Shown: positions 1 through 8,745, counted from the stretch's first letter. The stretch: DNA of 64,000 nucleotides from DASPKT01 sp035626475 (GCA_035626475.1 DASPNP010000025.1:15872-79871), one strand, 5' to 3'. Notes: generated by a model not told the origin, from the sequence alone. Translations and numbers: made by a program.

Positions 1-1554
1 GTGGAGGACGGCAACACGAGCTTCGATGCCTACCCGCGCGCGCTCGGCGACGTGAACGGCGACGGACGCATGGACGTCATCGGTTTCGGTCAGGACAACG
101 TCTACGTCGCGCTGGGCCAGCCGGACGGCACCTTCGCGATGCACTTCGTGGCCCGGGACGACGCCTTCTCCTACAATGACGGCAACACCAGCCAGAACCT
201 CTATCCGAGGATGGCTGCCGACGTGAACGGCGACGGCCGTGACGATGTCGTCGCGTTCGGCGGGAACGACGTGTATGTCGCCCTGGGCCAGCCGGACGGC
301 ACGTTCGGGGCCGCCTTCATCGCACATGCGGGCCATGCCGTCAGCGATGGCTGGAGCTCGCAGGACAAGTATCCCCGGGGCGTCGCTGACGTGAACGGCG
401 ACGGCCGTGCGGACATCGTCGGCTTCGGGCATAACGACACGTGGGTATCACTGGGGCAGGCGGACGGAACCTTCGGCGCGTCGTCTGTCGCCCATGCCGG
501 CTTCGCCTACACGGACGGCAGCACCAGCCAGAATCTCTATCCGCGCGTGCTCGCCGACGTGAACGGCGACAGCCGGGCCGACATCGTCGCCTTCGGCGGC
601 AATGACGTGTACGTGGCGCTCGGCCAGGCAAACGGCACCTTCGGTTCCGCCCAGCTGGCCCACGCCGGGTTCGCCTATTCCGACGGCTGGAGCAGCCAGA
701 ACAGCTACCCGAGGGCCGTGGTCGACGTGAATGGCGACGGGAAAGCGGACTTGGTGGGCTTCGGCGGAGGCGACACCTGGGTCGCACTCTCCCTGGGGAA
801 CGGCACGTTCGGGACTGCCTTCGTGGCCCATTCCTCCTTCGCCGTGAATGACGGCTGGTCGAGCCACAACCTGTATCCCCGTCTGGTCGGCGACGTTAAC
901 GGCGACGGGCGGGCCGACATCGTCGGCTTTGGGCAAACCGACGTCGTGGTGGCGCTCGCCCATCCCGGCGGCGACTACCTGGTCGGCGGCTCGGGAGATG
1001 ACACCTACATTGTGGAAACCAGCCTGGACGTCATCATCGAGGCGGCAGACGGCGGCACCGACACGGTGCAGGCGAGCAGCGCGTTCTTCCAGCTGCCCAC
1101 CGAGGTGGAGCATCTTGTCCGTGTCGGCTCCGACGCGTTCGAGGGCCGCGGCAACGCCGGAGACAACAAGCTGACCGGCGGTTCGGGGAGCGACACGCTG
1201 CTCGGCGGCGGTGGCAACGACACCCTCGCGGGTGGTGGCGGAGCGGACGTGCTCACCGGCGGCGCGGGCGCCGACCGCTTCGTGATCGCAGCGACCGGCG
1301 ATAGCACGGCATCGGCTCCGGATGTGGTGACCGACTTCGACGCGGCGGCCGGCGACCGGCTGGACCTGTCGGGCGCGGGCTCGCTGAGCTGGGTGGATCA
1401 GGCGGCCTTCAGCATGACCGCTGGCGAGCTGCGCTGGCAGCAGGTCGGCGGCGACGTGCATGTCCTGGCGGACCTGGACGGCGACGGCGCGGCCGACCTG
1501 ACGGTCGTCCTCGCCGGTATCAGCGGCCTCACCTCTGCCGGCCTGATCCTCTAA
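1..1554 (+). CDS. FG-GAP/VCBS-repeat protein with C-terminal RTX (haemolysin-type) calcium-binding domain, 5' partial
   Basis: The frame is open from the first base, so the true start lies upstream. The visible part has six repeats of about 56 residues, each opening with D-G-x-x-S-x-x-x-Y-P-R and carrying a DVNGDGRxD calcium loop and a YVALGQxxGTFG strand (FG-GAP/VCBS beta-propeller type). One loop reads DVNGDSRAD. From about residue 325 come nonapeptide RTX motifs (GGSGDDTY, GGSGSDTLLGGGGNDTL, GGAGADRF) and a C-terminal end of the type exported by type I secretion. By family this is a secreted calcium-binding surface or extracellular protein. No secretion genes lie nearby in the window. Its substrate or binding partner cannot be read from the sequence. 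The stop is followed at once by a perfect palindrome. Confidence 0.85.
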   Translation: MEDGNTSFDAYPRALGDVNGDGRMDVIGFGQDNVYVALGQPDGTFAMHFVARDDAFSYNDGNTSQNLYPRMAADVNGDGRDDVVAFGGNDVYVALGQPDGTFGAAFIAHAGHAVSDGWSSQDKYPRGVADVNGDGRADIVGFGHNDTWVSLGQADGTFGASSVAHAGFAYTDGSTSQNLYPRVLADVNGDSRADIVAFGGNDVYVALGQANGTFGSAQLAHAGFAYSDGWSSQNSYPRAVVDVNGDGKADLVGFGGGDTWVALSLGNGTFGTAFVAHSSFAVNDGWSSHNLYPRLVGDVNGDGRADIVGFGQTDVVVALAHPGGDYLVGGSGDDTYIVETSLDVIIEAADGGTDTVQASSAFFQLPTEVEHLVRVGSDAFEGRGNAGDNKLTGGSGSDTLLGGGGNDTLAGGGGADVLTGGAGADRFVIAATGDSTASAPDVVTDFDAAAGDRLDLSGAGSLSWVDQAAFSMTAGELRWQQVGGDVHVLADLDGDGAADLTVVLAGISGLTSAGLIL

Positions 1555-1556
1555 GC

Positions 1557-1594
1557 AGGAGTTAGGGGCGCCGGCGCCGGCGCCCCTAACTCCT
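1557..1594 (+). terminator. Perfect 38-bp palindrome after the RTX gene
   Basis: Two 19-bp arms (5' arm begins AGGAGTTAGGGGCGCC) meet with no spacer, three bases after the stop codon. The RNA would form a very stable hairpin. No T-run follows, so it is not a textbook Rho-independent terminator, but the place suits a terminator or an RNA-stabilising 3' end. Confidence 0.5.
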
Positions 1595-1617
1595 GGCGGG
1601 CCGAGGCATTGCTCAGC

Positions 1618-1649
1618 GCCAGCCAAGATACTCGCCAGCCAAGATACTC
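1618..1649. repeat. 16-bp perfect tandem duplication
   Basis: The unit GCCAGCCAAGATACTC occurs twice in a row between the RTX gene and the tRNA gene. No function is evident. The rest of 1650-1762 holds only a short inverted repeat (TCCGGCTT g AAGCCGGA) and no gene that I can support. Confidence 0.7.
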
Positions 1650-1784
1650 AATTGACGGAGAAATCGGGGAGGAGGGCCGGCCGGATCGGCCCGGCCTGAA
1701 GTCGCCGCTGTCCAACTTAGAGGCAGCAAGTCCGGCTTGAAGCCGGAAGCGACAAACCTCGAAACTTCCTCATCATAGGGAAGT

Positions 1785-1858
1785 TGGCTGGGGGACTAGG
1801 ATTCGAACCTAGGTTGACGGAGTCAGAGTCCGTAGTCCTACCGCTAGACGATCCCCCA
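1785..1858 (-). tRNA. tRNA-Gln (anticodon CUG)
   Basis: Read on the minus strand, the 74 bases fold as a full cloverleaf: acceptor TGGGGGA/TCCCCCA, D arm GTC/GAC with a GG-containing loop, anticodon stem ACGGA/TCCGT around loop CTCTGAC (anticodon CTG), T arm CTAGG/CCTAG with loop TTCGAAT, discriminator G and an encoded CCA. The anticodon reads CAG. A possible promoter lies upstream on the minus strand (TACACA, 16 bases, TTATAC near 1900-1930). An AACTTCC/GGAAGTT hairpin sits at the 3' end (1763-1785). Confidence 0.95.
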
Positions 1859-2105
1859 GCAGCCCGGTCGGTGGTTGGCCACCGGCCGTGGACGGAGCGG
1901 GTGTATAACAGAGGCCTTTGGGGTTGTGTAGCCCTTTGTTGGAATTTTTTTCGCTTTCCCGCCGGGCGGTCCGGCGGCGTAGGGTGGGGACGGTTCCGCC
2001 CGGGTGGGCAGGTGCGTTACGATGCGCCGGACCGGCTGTTGGCCCTGGATGGGTTTTCCGCGCGATGCGGAGAATGTCCCCGGGGGCGGGGGTCGCGACG
2101 GGTGC

Positions 2106-3161
2106 ATGGAGAGGGCGGTCAGGAGCATGGACGGGGTGGTCGCGGAGATGCCGGAGAGCGGGGCGGCGGGCGATGCCGCCGCCGTGGCCGAGGCCCCGCG
2201 CGCGGTCTTCGCCGCCCTCGACCTCGGCACCAACAATTGCCGCCTGCTGATCGCCCGGCCGGCGCGCGGCGGCTTCCGGGTCATCGACGCCTTCTCCCGC
2301 ATCGTGCGGCTGGGCGAGGGGCTGTCGCGCTCCGACCGGCTGTCGGACGAAGCCATGGCCCGCACCGTGAGCGCGCTGAAGATCTGCGGCGGCAAGATGC
2401 GGCGGCGCGGCGTTACCTCTGTGCGCGCCGTCGCCACCGAGGCCTGCCGCCGCGCCGGCAACTGCACCGAGTTCCTGGAGCGGGTCGAGCGCGAGACCGG
2501 CATCCGCATCGAGATCATCACATCGGACGAGGAGGCGCGGCTGGCGCTGGCCGGCTGCGCCTCGCTGCTGGACCCGCGGGTGCCGCGCGCCATCGTCTTC
2601 GACATCGGCGGCGGCTCCACCGAGATCATGTGGATCGAGGTGGCGCGCGGCCGGCCGCACCTGCTGGACCAGATCTCCCTGCCCGTCGGCGTCGTGAACC
2701 TGGCGGAGAGCTATGGCGGCGACCGGGTGGCGGCCGAGACCTACGCCGCCATGGTCGCGCGCGTCGATTCCGACATCGCCGAGTTCGACCGGCGCAACGG
2801 CATCTCCCAGGCGGTGCGCGCCCGGCGGGTGCAGATGCTGGGCACGTCCGGCACGGTCACGACGCTCGCCGGCATCAAGCTGGGGCTGGACCGCTACGAC
2901 CGCTCCCGCGTCGACGGGACCTGGCTGTCGCTGCTGGACGCCCGGTCCATCACGGCCGCGCTGCTGGAGCAGGATTACGAGGGCCGGGCAACCAACCCCT
3001 GCATCGGGCGGGAGCGGGCGGACCTGGTGGTGGCCGGCTGCGCCGTGCTCGAGGCGATCTGGGAGCGCTGGCCGGTGACCCGCCTGCGCATCGCCGACCG
3101 CGGCGTGCGCGAGGGCATCCTGTCGGAGCTGCTGGCCGCCTCGCGCCGCGATCGCCGCTAG
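2106..3161 (+). CDS. Ppx/GppA family phosphatase (exopolyphosphatase or pppGpp phosphohydrolase)
   Basis: A 351-residue protein of the ASKHA-fold Ppx/GppA family, which hydrolyses polyphosphate or converts pppGpp to ppGpp. The first phosphate-binding loop is LDLGTNNCRLL (about residues 38-48), and the second is FDIGGGSTE (about 163-171). It is about the length of the short alphaproteobacterial members that lack the C-terminal HD-like domain of the E. coli proteins. The next gene is rlmE, a common pairing in alphaproteobacteria, so the two are probably co-transcribed. The start at 2106 is chosen because conserved sequence begins soon after. In-frame GTG 2004 and ATG 2022 lie upstream, and ATG 2127 downstream sits right against an AGGAG. 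Polyphosphate versus pppGpp preference cannot be told from sequence. Confidence 0.88.
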   Translation: MERAVRSMDGVVAEMPESGAAGDAAAVAEAPRAVFAALDLGTNNCRLLIARPARGGFRVIDAFSRIVRLGEGLSRSDRLSDEAMARTVSALKICGGKMRRRGVTSVRAVATEACRRAGNCTEFLERVERETGIRIEIITSDEEARLALAGCASLLDPRVPRAIVFDIGGGSTEIMWIEVARGRPHLLDQISLPVGVVNLAESYGGDRVAAETYAAMVARVDSDIAEFDRRNGISQAVRARRVQMLGTSGTVTTLAGIKLGLDRYDRSRVDGTWLSLLDARSITAALLEQDYEGRATNPCIGRERADLVVAGCAVLEAIWERWPVTRLRIADRGVREGILSELLAASRRDRR

Positions 3162-3234
3162 GCACGCACCGGGGCAGGGCAGGGCCGAGCTTTCGGCGCT
3201 TGCCTTGGGCGCCCCGCTCGCCGATATCGGGGGA

Positions 3235-3960
3235 ATGACCGAGAAGAAGCCCCCCACCGGCTCGCTGCCCAGCGGCCGCAGCCTCACCGTCCGGGTGAAG
3301 ACCCGCGCCAAGCGCTCCATCTCCTCCGCCCGCTGGCTGGAGCGGCAGCTGAACGACCCCTACGTCGCCGAGGCGAAGAAGCGCGGCTACCGCTCGCGCG
3401 CCGCCTTCAAGCTGCTGCAGCTGGACGAGAAGTACCATCTGCTGAAGCCCGGCAGCCGCGTCGTCGATCTGGGCGCCGCCCCCGGCGGCTGGACCCAGGT
3501 GGCGGTGGAGCGGGTGAAGGGCCGGGGCTACGTCGTCGGGCTGGACATCCTCGACTTCGAGCCGGTGCCCGGCGCCACCACCATCGTCATGGACTTCCTC
3601 GACCCCACCGCCCCCGACCGGCTGAAGGAGGCCATGGGCGGCCCGGCCGACGTGGTGCTCTCGGACATGGCGGCACCGACCACCGGCCATCCCAAGACGG
3701 ACCATCTGCGCATCATGCACCTGGCCGAGGTCGCCTACGCCTTCGCCCAGGAGGTGCTGGCGCCCGGCGGCGTCTTCGTCTGCAAGCTGTTCCAGGGCGG
3801 CGCCGAGCGCACGCTGCTGGACCAGCTGAAGCGCGACTTCACCACGGTGCGCCACGCCAAGCCGCCGGCCAGCCGCGCCGACAGCTCCGAGACCTACGTC
3901 GTCGCCACCGGTTTCCGGGGCGAGGCGGGCAGCGCGGAGGATGCCGGCCAGGAGGAGTGA
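3235..3960 (+). CDS. rlmE: 23S rRNA (uridine-2552-2'-O)-methyltransferase RlmE (FtsJ/RrmJ)
   Basis: A 241-residue SAM-dependent methyltransferase that by family 2'-O-methylates U2552 of 23S rRNA late in 50S assembly. The SAM loop is VVDLGAAPGGW, and the catalytic K-D-K-E tetrad can be placed at K59 (SRAAFK), D144 (VLSDMAA), K184 (VCKLFQGG) and E219 (SSETYVVA). Relative to the 209-residue E. coli enzyme it has about 30 extra basic N-terminal residues rich in Ser and Arg. ATG 3235 is preferred over an in-frame TTG at 3205. It follows the Ppx/GppA gene by 73 bases. Confidence 0.95.
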   Translation: MTEKKPPTGSLPSGRSLTVRVKTRAKRSISSARWLERQLNDPYVAEAKKRGYRSRAAFKLLQLDEKYHLLKPGSRVVDLGAAPGGWTQVAVERVKGRGYVVGLDILDFEPVPGATTIVMDFLDPTAPDRLKEAMGGPADVVLSDMAAPTTGHPKTDHLRIMHLAEVAYAFAQEVLAPGGVFVCKLFQGGAERTLLDQLKRDFTTVRHAKPPASRADSSETYVVATGFRGEAGSAEDAGQEE

Positions 3961-4002
3961 GGCCCCCGCCCGCCGCAGGGCTGCCTCGCTACATCTGGTG
4001 CC

Positions 4003-4030
4003 TTCACATGCGTTCGGCCGTGTGTATAGT
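4003..4030 (+). promoter_or_regulatory. Sigma-70-like promoter for guaB
   Basis: TTCACA (4003-4008), a 16-base spacer and TATAGT (4025-4030) match the -35 and -10 consensus in five and five of six positions. Transcription would start near 4037, giving a leader of about 90 bases that contains the palindrome at 4062-4079. Confidence 0.5.
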
Positions 4031-4061
4031 GCGCCGAACCTGATTTCCGAGGGACCGAATT

Positions 4062-4079
4062 CCCGCCGCGCGCGGCGGG
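4062..4079 (+). promoter_or_regulatory. Perfect 18-bp palindrome in the guaB leader
   Basis: CCCGCCGCGCGCGGCGGG is fully self-complementary and lies about 50 bases before the guaB start, inside the predicted untranslated leader. It could be an operator or a leader hairpin. GC-rich palindromes arise easily in this genome, so function is uncertain. Confidence 0.35.
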
Positions 4080-4128
4080 GACCGTGTCCCTCTACACCCA
4101 TTTGGCGGCCGACGCCGGGAGACGGTTC

Positions 4129-5595
4129 ATGACGCTCAAGATCCGTGAAGCCCTGACCTTCGACGACGTGCTGCTGGAGCCGGCGGAGTCGGGCGTCATG
4201 CCGGCCGAGGTCGACACCCGCACGCGCCTGACCAAGAGCATCGAGCTGGGCATCCCGCTGCTGTCCGCCGCCATGGACACGGTGACGGAATCGGCGCTGG
4301 CCATCGCCATGGCGCAGGCGGGCGGCATGGGCGTCGTCCACCGCAACATGGACATCGAGCGCCAGGCCGAGGAGGTCCGCAAGGTCAAGCGGTTCGAGAG
4401 CGGCATGGTGGTCAACCCCATCACCATCGCGCCCGACGCCACCCTGGCCGACGCGCTGAAGCTGATGGCCGACTACCGCATCTCCGGCATCCCGGTGACC
4501 GAGGCCTCGGGCAAGCTGGTCGGCATCCTGACCAACCGGGACGTCCGCTTCGCCACCAACCCCGGCCAGCCCGTCTCCGAACTGATGACCAGGGACGGGC
4601 TGGTCACGGTGCGCGAGGGCGTGGGCAAGGACGAGGCCAAGCGCCTGCTGCACACCAACCGCATCGAGAAGCTGCTGGTGGTGGACGATTCCTACCGCTG
4701 CATCGGCCTGATCACGGTGAAGGACATCGAGAAGGCGCAGCTGCACCCGCGCTCCTGCAAGGACGCGCACGGCCGCCTGCGCGTCGCCGCCGCCACCGGC
4801 ACCGGTCCGGACGGGCTGGCGCGGGCCGAGGCGCTGTTCGACGCCGGCGTCGACGTGCTGGTGGTCGACACCGCCCACGGCCACAGCCGCAAGGTCATGG
4901 ACCAGGTCGCCGCCGCCCGGAAGCTCAGCAACTACACCCAGATCATCGCCGGCAACGTGGCGACGGGCGACGCGGCCCGCGCCCTGATCGACGCCGGCGC
5001 CGACGCCATCAAGGTCGGCATCGGCCCGGGCTCCATCTGCACCACCCGCATCGTCGCCGGCGTCGGCGTGCCGCAGCTGACGGCGGTGGTGGACGTGGTC
5101 GACGTGGCGCACGCCCAGGGCATTCCGGTCATCGCCGACGGCGGCATCAAGTACTCGGGCGATCTCGCCAAGGCCATCGCGGCCGGCGCCGATTGCGCCA
5201 TGCTGGGCGGGCTGTTCGCCGGCACCGACGAGAGCCCGGGCGAGGTCATCCTGTACCAGGGCCGCAGCTACAAGAGCTACCGGGGCATGGGCTCGGTGGG
5301 CGCCATGGCGCGGGGTTCCGCCGACCGCTACTTCCAGGCCGAGGTCACCAACACCCTGAAGCTGGTGCCCGAGGGCGTCGAGGGCCGCGTGCCCTACAAG
5401 GGCCCGGTCGGCGGCGTCATCCACCAGCTGGTGGGCGGCCTGCGCGCGGCCATGGGCTACACCGGCAACGCCACCATCGCCGAGATGCAGACGAACTGCC
5501 GCTTCGTGCGCATCACCAACGCCGGCCTGCGCGAGAGCCACGTGCACGACATCACCATCACCAACGAGGCGCCGAACTACCGCCCGGGGATGTGA
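4129..5595 (+). CDS. guaB: Inosine-5'-monophosphate dehydrogenase
   Basis: This 488-residue enzyme oxidises IMP to XMP with NAD+, the first committed step of GMP synthesis in the cytoplasm. The start of the barrel (TFDDVLLEP), two CBS domains (about residues 90-205), the catalytic loop GIGPGSICTTRIV with Cys304, and the flap segment around SYRGMGSVGAM are all present. The length equals the family standard. ATG 4129 is chosen for the GGGAGA ribosome site 7 bases upstream and the family-typical N-terminus MTLKIREALTFDDV. An in-frame GTG at 4084 is less likely. guaA, which acts next in the pathway, lies 4 kb downstream on the same strand. Confidence 0.97.
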   Translation: MTLKIREALTFDDVLLEPAESGVMPAEVDTRTRLTKSIELGIPLLSAAMDTVTESALAIAMAQAGGMGVVHRNMDIERQAEEVRKVKRFESGMVVNPITIAPDATLADALKLMADYRISGIPVTEASGKLVGILTNRDVRFATNPGQPVSELMTRDGLVTVREGVGKDEAKRLLHTNRIEKLLVVDDSYRCIGLITVKDIEKAQLHPRSCKDAHGRLRVAAATGTGPDGLARAEALFDAGVDVLVVDTAHGHSRKVMDQVAAARKLSNYTQIIAGNVATGDAARALIDAGADAIKVGIGPGSICTTRIVAGVGVPQLTAVVDVVDVAHAQGIPVIADGGIKYSGDLAKAIAAGADCAMLGGLFAGTDESPGEVILYQGRSYKSYRGMGSVGAMARGSADRYFQAEVTNTLKLVPEGVEGRVPYKGPVGGVIHQLVGGLRAAMGYTGNATIAEMQTNCRFVRITNAGLRESHVHDITITNEAPNYRPGM

Positions 5596-5610
5596 CGGTC
5601 CCGATCACGC

Positions 5611-7203
5611 TCACTGGCCCGGCGCGATCTCCATCGCGATGGTGTGCCGGTCCATGCGGGGGGTGAGGCGGATGTCGCGGCGCAGGGCCCAGCGGCCCTG
5701 CTGCAGGTAGAGCGGGACGATCGCCTGCTCGCGGTCGATCAGCCGGGCGATCTCGCGCAGCAGCCCCTCGCGCTCGGCGTCGTCGGCCGTCGCCTCGGCG
5801 CGGTCCAGCAGCTGCTCCATCTCCGGCAGCAGGATGCCGTAGGGGTTGTTGAGGCCGCGGCCGCGCGCCGGGTCGCGGGCGGCCAGCAGCGGCACCACCT
5901 GGTTGGTCAGCTCCCCGGTGATGGAGATGCGGCCGGCATAGTACAGGCCGAACTCCCCCCGGCTCATCCGCTCGAAGAATTCCTGCGAGGGCAGGGCCAG
6001 CACCTCGGCCCTGATGCCCACGGTGCCGAGGAAGTAGGCCAGCACCTCCATCACTTTCCGGTTCGCCTCGACGCCAGCCAGCTGCACCGAGAAGCCGTCG
6101 GCATAGCCGGCCTCGGTCAGCAGCGCGCGGGCCCGGTCGCGGTCATAGGCAGGGACCGGGATCTCCGGATCGTAGCCCGGCAGCCCGGGCGGCAGCAGCT
6201 GCGCCGTCGGCTCGCTGGAGCCGCGCTGCACCCGGTTCACCAATTCCTCGCGTCCCACCGCCAGCGATACGGCGCGGCGCACCCGGATGTCGCGGAACGG
6301 GTTCTGCCCGTGCGTGCCCGTCACCCCGCCCGGCGCCGTCTCCCGCACCCAGTCCATCTGCAGGAAGGCCACGGCGGTGGAGGGGCCGGTGGTCAACGTC
6401 AGGTCGGGCCGGGCGGAGAGCGGCCCGAGGGTCGACGGTTCCGGGTTCGAAATGACGTCCACCTCGCCCATCATCAGCGCGCGCGACCGCAAGGTGCCGT
6501 CGGCGATGAGATGGAGCACGACGCGGTTCCAGGCGGGCTTCGCCCCCCAATAGCCCTCGAACCGGTCCAGCACGGCGCCGCGGCCGGCCTCGTAGCGGCT
6601 GATGCGGTAGGGGCCGGTGCCGATGGCGGCCGCGAGCGAGTCGAAGGCGTCCCGCTCCGGCCAGCCCGGCGCCGCGCAGCCCTTGGCGTCGTAGCGCCCA
6701 TCGAACCCGGCGGGCGCCGGCAGGATGGCGATGTTGCTCAGCACGCGCGGCAGCATCGGGTCCGGCCCGCGGGTCCGCACGACCAGCGTCAGCGGGTCGC
6801 GCGCCTCGGCCGAGACCACCTCCGACAGATTCTCGATGAAGCCGCCGGGGCCGGTACGGGGCTTGGCGGCGCGGCAGAAGCTGTAGATCACGTCGCGCGC
6901 GGCGAAGCCGCGGCCGTCATGGAAGCGGACCCCCGGCCGCAGCCGGAAGACCCAGTTGCGCGCATCTTCGCGCCGCCACTCCGCCGCCAGCCGCGGCACC
7001 GGCCGCAGCGAGGCGTCGCGCGCCACCAGCGGCTCGAAGACATGGGCCGCCAGCTCATTGTTCTGGAACAGGTTGTGGTGGTGCGGATCGACGGTGTTGG
7101 CGAGCGCCGCCAGGCCGATGCGGAGTTCCTCCGCATGAGCGGGCGCTGCGGGCAGGGGGGCAAGCAGCCAGGCGGCCAACAGCGTCCGGACCAGTGCCCT
7201 CAT
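5611..7203 (-). CDS. ABC transporter substrate-binding protein, family 5 (peptide/oligopeptide type)
   Basis: A 530-residue periplasmic solute-binding protein of the DppA/OppA family. It has a clear signal peptide (MRALVRTLLAAWLLAPLPAA, cleavage near AHA-EE), followed by family features such as the NNELAAHVFEPLV region, FRLRPGVRFHDGRGFAARDVI and GTGPYRI. The ligand class by family is a peptide or similar small molecule and cannot be refined. No permease or ATPase genes are adjacent, so it is an orphan binding protein that must work with components elsewhere. It lies tail-to-tail with guaB (15-base gap) and head-to-head with rsmB. Confidence 0.88.
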   Translation of the reverse strand: MRALVRTLLAAWLLAPLPAAPAHAEELRIGLAALANTVDPHHHNLFQNNELAAHVFEPLVARDASLRPVPRLAAEWRREDARNWVFRLRPGVRFHDGRGFAARDVIYSFCRAAKPRTGPGGFIENLSEVVSAEARDPLTLVVRTRGPDPMLPRVLSNIAILPAPAGFDGRYDAKGCAAPGWPERDAFDSLAAAIGTGPYRISRYEAGRGAVLDRFEGYWGAKPAWNRVVLHLIADGTLRSRALMMGEVDVISNPEPSTLGPLSARPDLTLTTGPSTAVAFLQMDWVRETAPGGVTGTHGQNPFRDIRVRRAVSLAVGREELVNRVQRGSSEPTAQLLPPGLPGYDPEIPVPAYDRDRARALLTEAGYADGFSVQLAGVEANRKVMEVLAYFLGTVGIRAEVLALPSQEFFERMSRGEFGLYYAGRISITGELTNQVVPLLAARDPARGRGLNNPYGILLPEMEQLLDRAEATADDAEREGLLREIARLIDREQAIVPLYLQQGRWALRRDIRLTPRMDRHTIAMEIAPGQ

Positions 7204-7380
7204 GCCCCGATTTCTCTCCGCGTTCGATCTTCAGTTGCGATTATGCCATAAACGCGTGTGGGCGCATGCATTTTCCGCCGCTTACCGCGTATCCGGCGGC
7301 GGGCCGCCGGGGCTTCCCGTCGGCACGCTTCACGCCTAGTATCCCGCCCTTCCGACCGACCGCCGCACCAGGAATCCGTC

Positions 7381-8745
7381 ATGACACCGAGCGCCCGACT
7401 GCAGGCCGCCATCGACCTGCTGGCCGAGATCGAGGCCACGCCGCGCCCGGCCGATGCCGTCGCCAGCGCCTTCTTCCGCAACCGCCGCTACATCGGCGCC
7501 AAGGACCGCACCGCCGTCGCCGAGCGGGTCTACGCCGTGCTGCGCCGCTGGGCCCGGCTGGGCTGGTGGCTGGAGCGGGTCGGGCACCAGCGCGACGCCC
7601 GCGCCCTGGTCATCGCCGACGAGATGCTGGCCGGCCGGACCTTCGACGGGCTGGAGAAGCAGTTCACGGGCGGCCAGTTCGGGCCGGCGGCGCTGTCGCC
7701 GGCCGAGGTGAAGCTCGCCCGCACGCTGGAGACCCACACGCTGAACCACCCGCACCAGCCGGACGAGGTGCGGGCCGAGGTGCCGGACTGGGCGGCCGGT
7801 CCCTTGAAGGCCGCGCTCGGCGACCGTTTCGTCATCGAAATGGAGGCGATGCTGGGCACGGCCCCGCTCGATCTGCGCGTGAACCCGGTCAAGGGCACGC
7901 GGGAGAAGGCGCTGGCGGCGCTGCGCAAGGCCGGGGTGGAGGCGGAGCCGACCCGGCTGTCGCCCCTGGGCGTGCGGGTGGTCAAGCGCTTCCCCGTCGC
8001 CCAGCTCGACATCTTCAAGGAAGGGCTGGTCGAGATCCAGGACGAGGGCTCGCAGCTGGTGGCGCTGGTGACGGACGCCAAGCCGGGCATGCAGGTGGTG
8101 GATTTCTGCGCCGGCGCCGGCGGCAAGACGCTGGCCATCGCCGCCATGATGAACAACAAGGGCCGGGTGCTCGCCTGCGACGTGCTGGAGGGCCGGCTGA
8201 AGCGGGCGCAGGAGCGCTTCCGCCGCGCCGGCCTGCACAATATCGAGACGCGCGGCCTGAAGTCCGAGCGCGATCCCTGGGTCAAGCGGCACAAGGGCAA
8301 GTTCGACCGGGTGGTGGTCGACGCGCCCTGCACCGGCACAGGCACCTGGCGTCGCAACCCGGACGCGCGCTGGCGCACGCTGGGCCCCGGCCTGTCGGAG
8401 CTGCTGCCGCTGCAGGCCAGCATCCTGGACAGCGCCGCGCGCCTGACCCGGCCCGGCGGGCGGCTGGTCTACGCCACCTGCTCCATGCTGCCGGAGGAGA
8501 ATGAGCGGCAGGTCGAGGCCTTTCTCGCCACCCATCCGCAGTTCCGGCTGCTGGACCTGAAGGAGGCCTGGCCGGCGGACCAGGGCACGGCGCCGGAGAC
8601 CGGCGACATGCTGCGCCTCACCCCCGCCCGCCACGACACCGACGGCTTCTTCGCCGCGGTCATGGTCCGGGCGGAGGAGGCGCCGGCGCCCGAGGCCGGA
8701 GAGGCGGAGACGGGTGCCGGGGAGAATGCGGACGGGGAGGCCTAA
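7381..8745 (+). CDS. rsmB: RsmB/NOP-family tRNA/rRNA cytosine-C5 methyltransferase
   Basis: A 454-residue SAM-dependent m5C methyltransferase, most like RsmB (16S rRNA C967). An N-terminal helical domain comes first, then the Rossmann domain with SAM motif VVDFCAGAGGKT (about residue 239). The two family cysteines are C317 in DAPCTGTG (motif IV, the nucleophile-region PC) and C367 in YATCSMLPEEN (motif VI). ATG 7381 has AGGA 8 bases upstream. The C-terminal 25 residues are Glu/Ala/Gly-rich and not part of the fold. The placement between guaB and guaA is a conserved arrangement in Rhodospirillales. Target-site specificity is inferred from family similarity only. Confidence 0.88.
   Translation: MTPSARLQAAIDLLAEIEATPRPADAVASAFFRNRRYIGAKDRTAVAERVYAVLRRWARLGWWLERVGHQRDARALVIADEMLAGRTFDGLEKQFTGGQFGPAALSPAEVKLARTLETHTLNHPHQPDEVRAEVPDWAAGPLKAALGDRFVIEMEAMLGTAPLDLRVNPVKGTREKALAALRKAGVEAEPTRLSPLGVRVVKRFPVAQLDIFKEGLVEIQDEGSQLVALVTDAKPGMQVVDFCAGAGGKTLAIAAMMNNKGRVLACDVLEGRLKRAQERFRRAGLHNIETRGLKSERDPWVKRHKGKFDRVVVDAPCTGTGTWRRNPDARWRTLGPGLSELLPLQASILDSAARLTRPGGRLVYATCSMLPEENERQVEAFLATHPQFRLLDLKEAWPADQGTAPETGDMLRLTPARHDTDGFFAAVMVRAEEAPAPEAGEAETGAGENADGEA

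Noticed and set aside
341..1626. Long open frames on the minus strand across the RTX gene
   Set aside because: They are mirror frames of a high-GC repeat gene, with compositions rich in Arg or Ala/Gly/His and no domain; the plus-strand frame has the clear FG-GAP and RTX motifs.
1763..1785. Classical terminator of the tRNA-Gln gene
   Set aside because: The stem overlaps the encoded CCA and has only a short T-run, so it is mentioned in the tRNA entry but not called as a feature.
2950..5547. An 865-codon open frame opposite rlmE and guaB
   Set aside because: It is Ala/Gly/His/Arg-rich without any motif and lies wholly opposite two strongly conserved genes.
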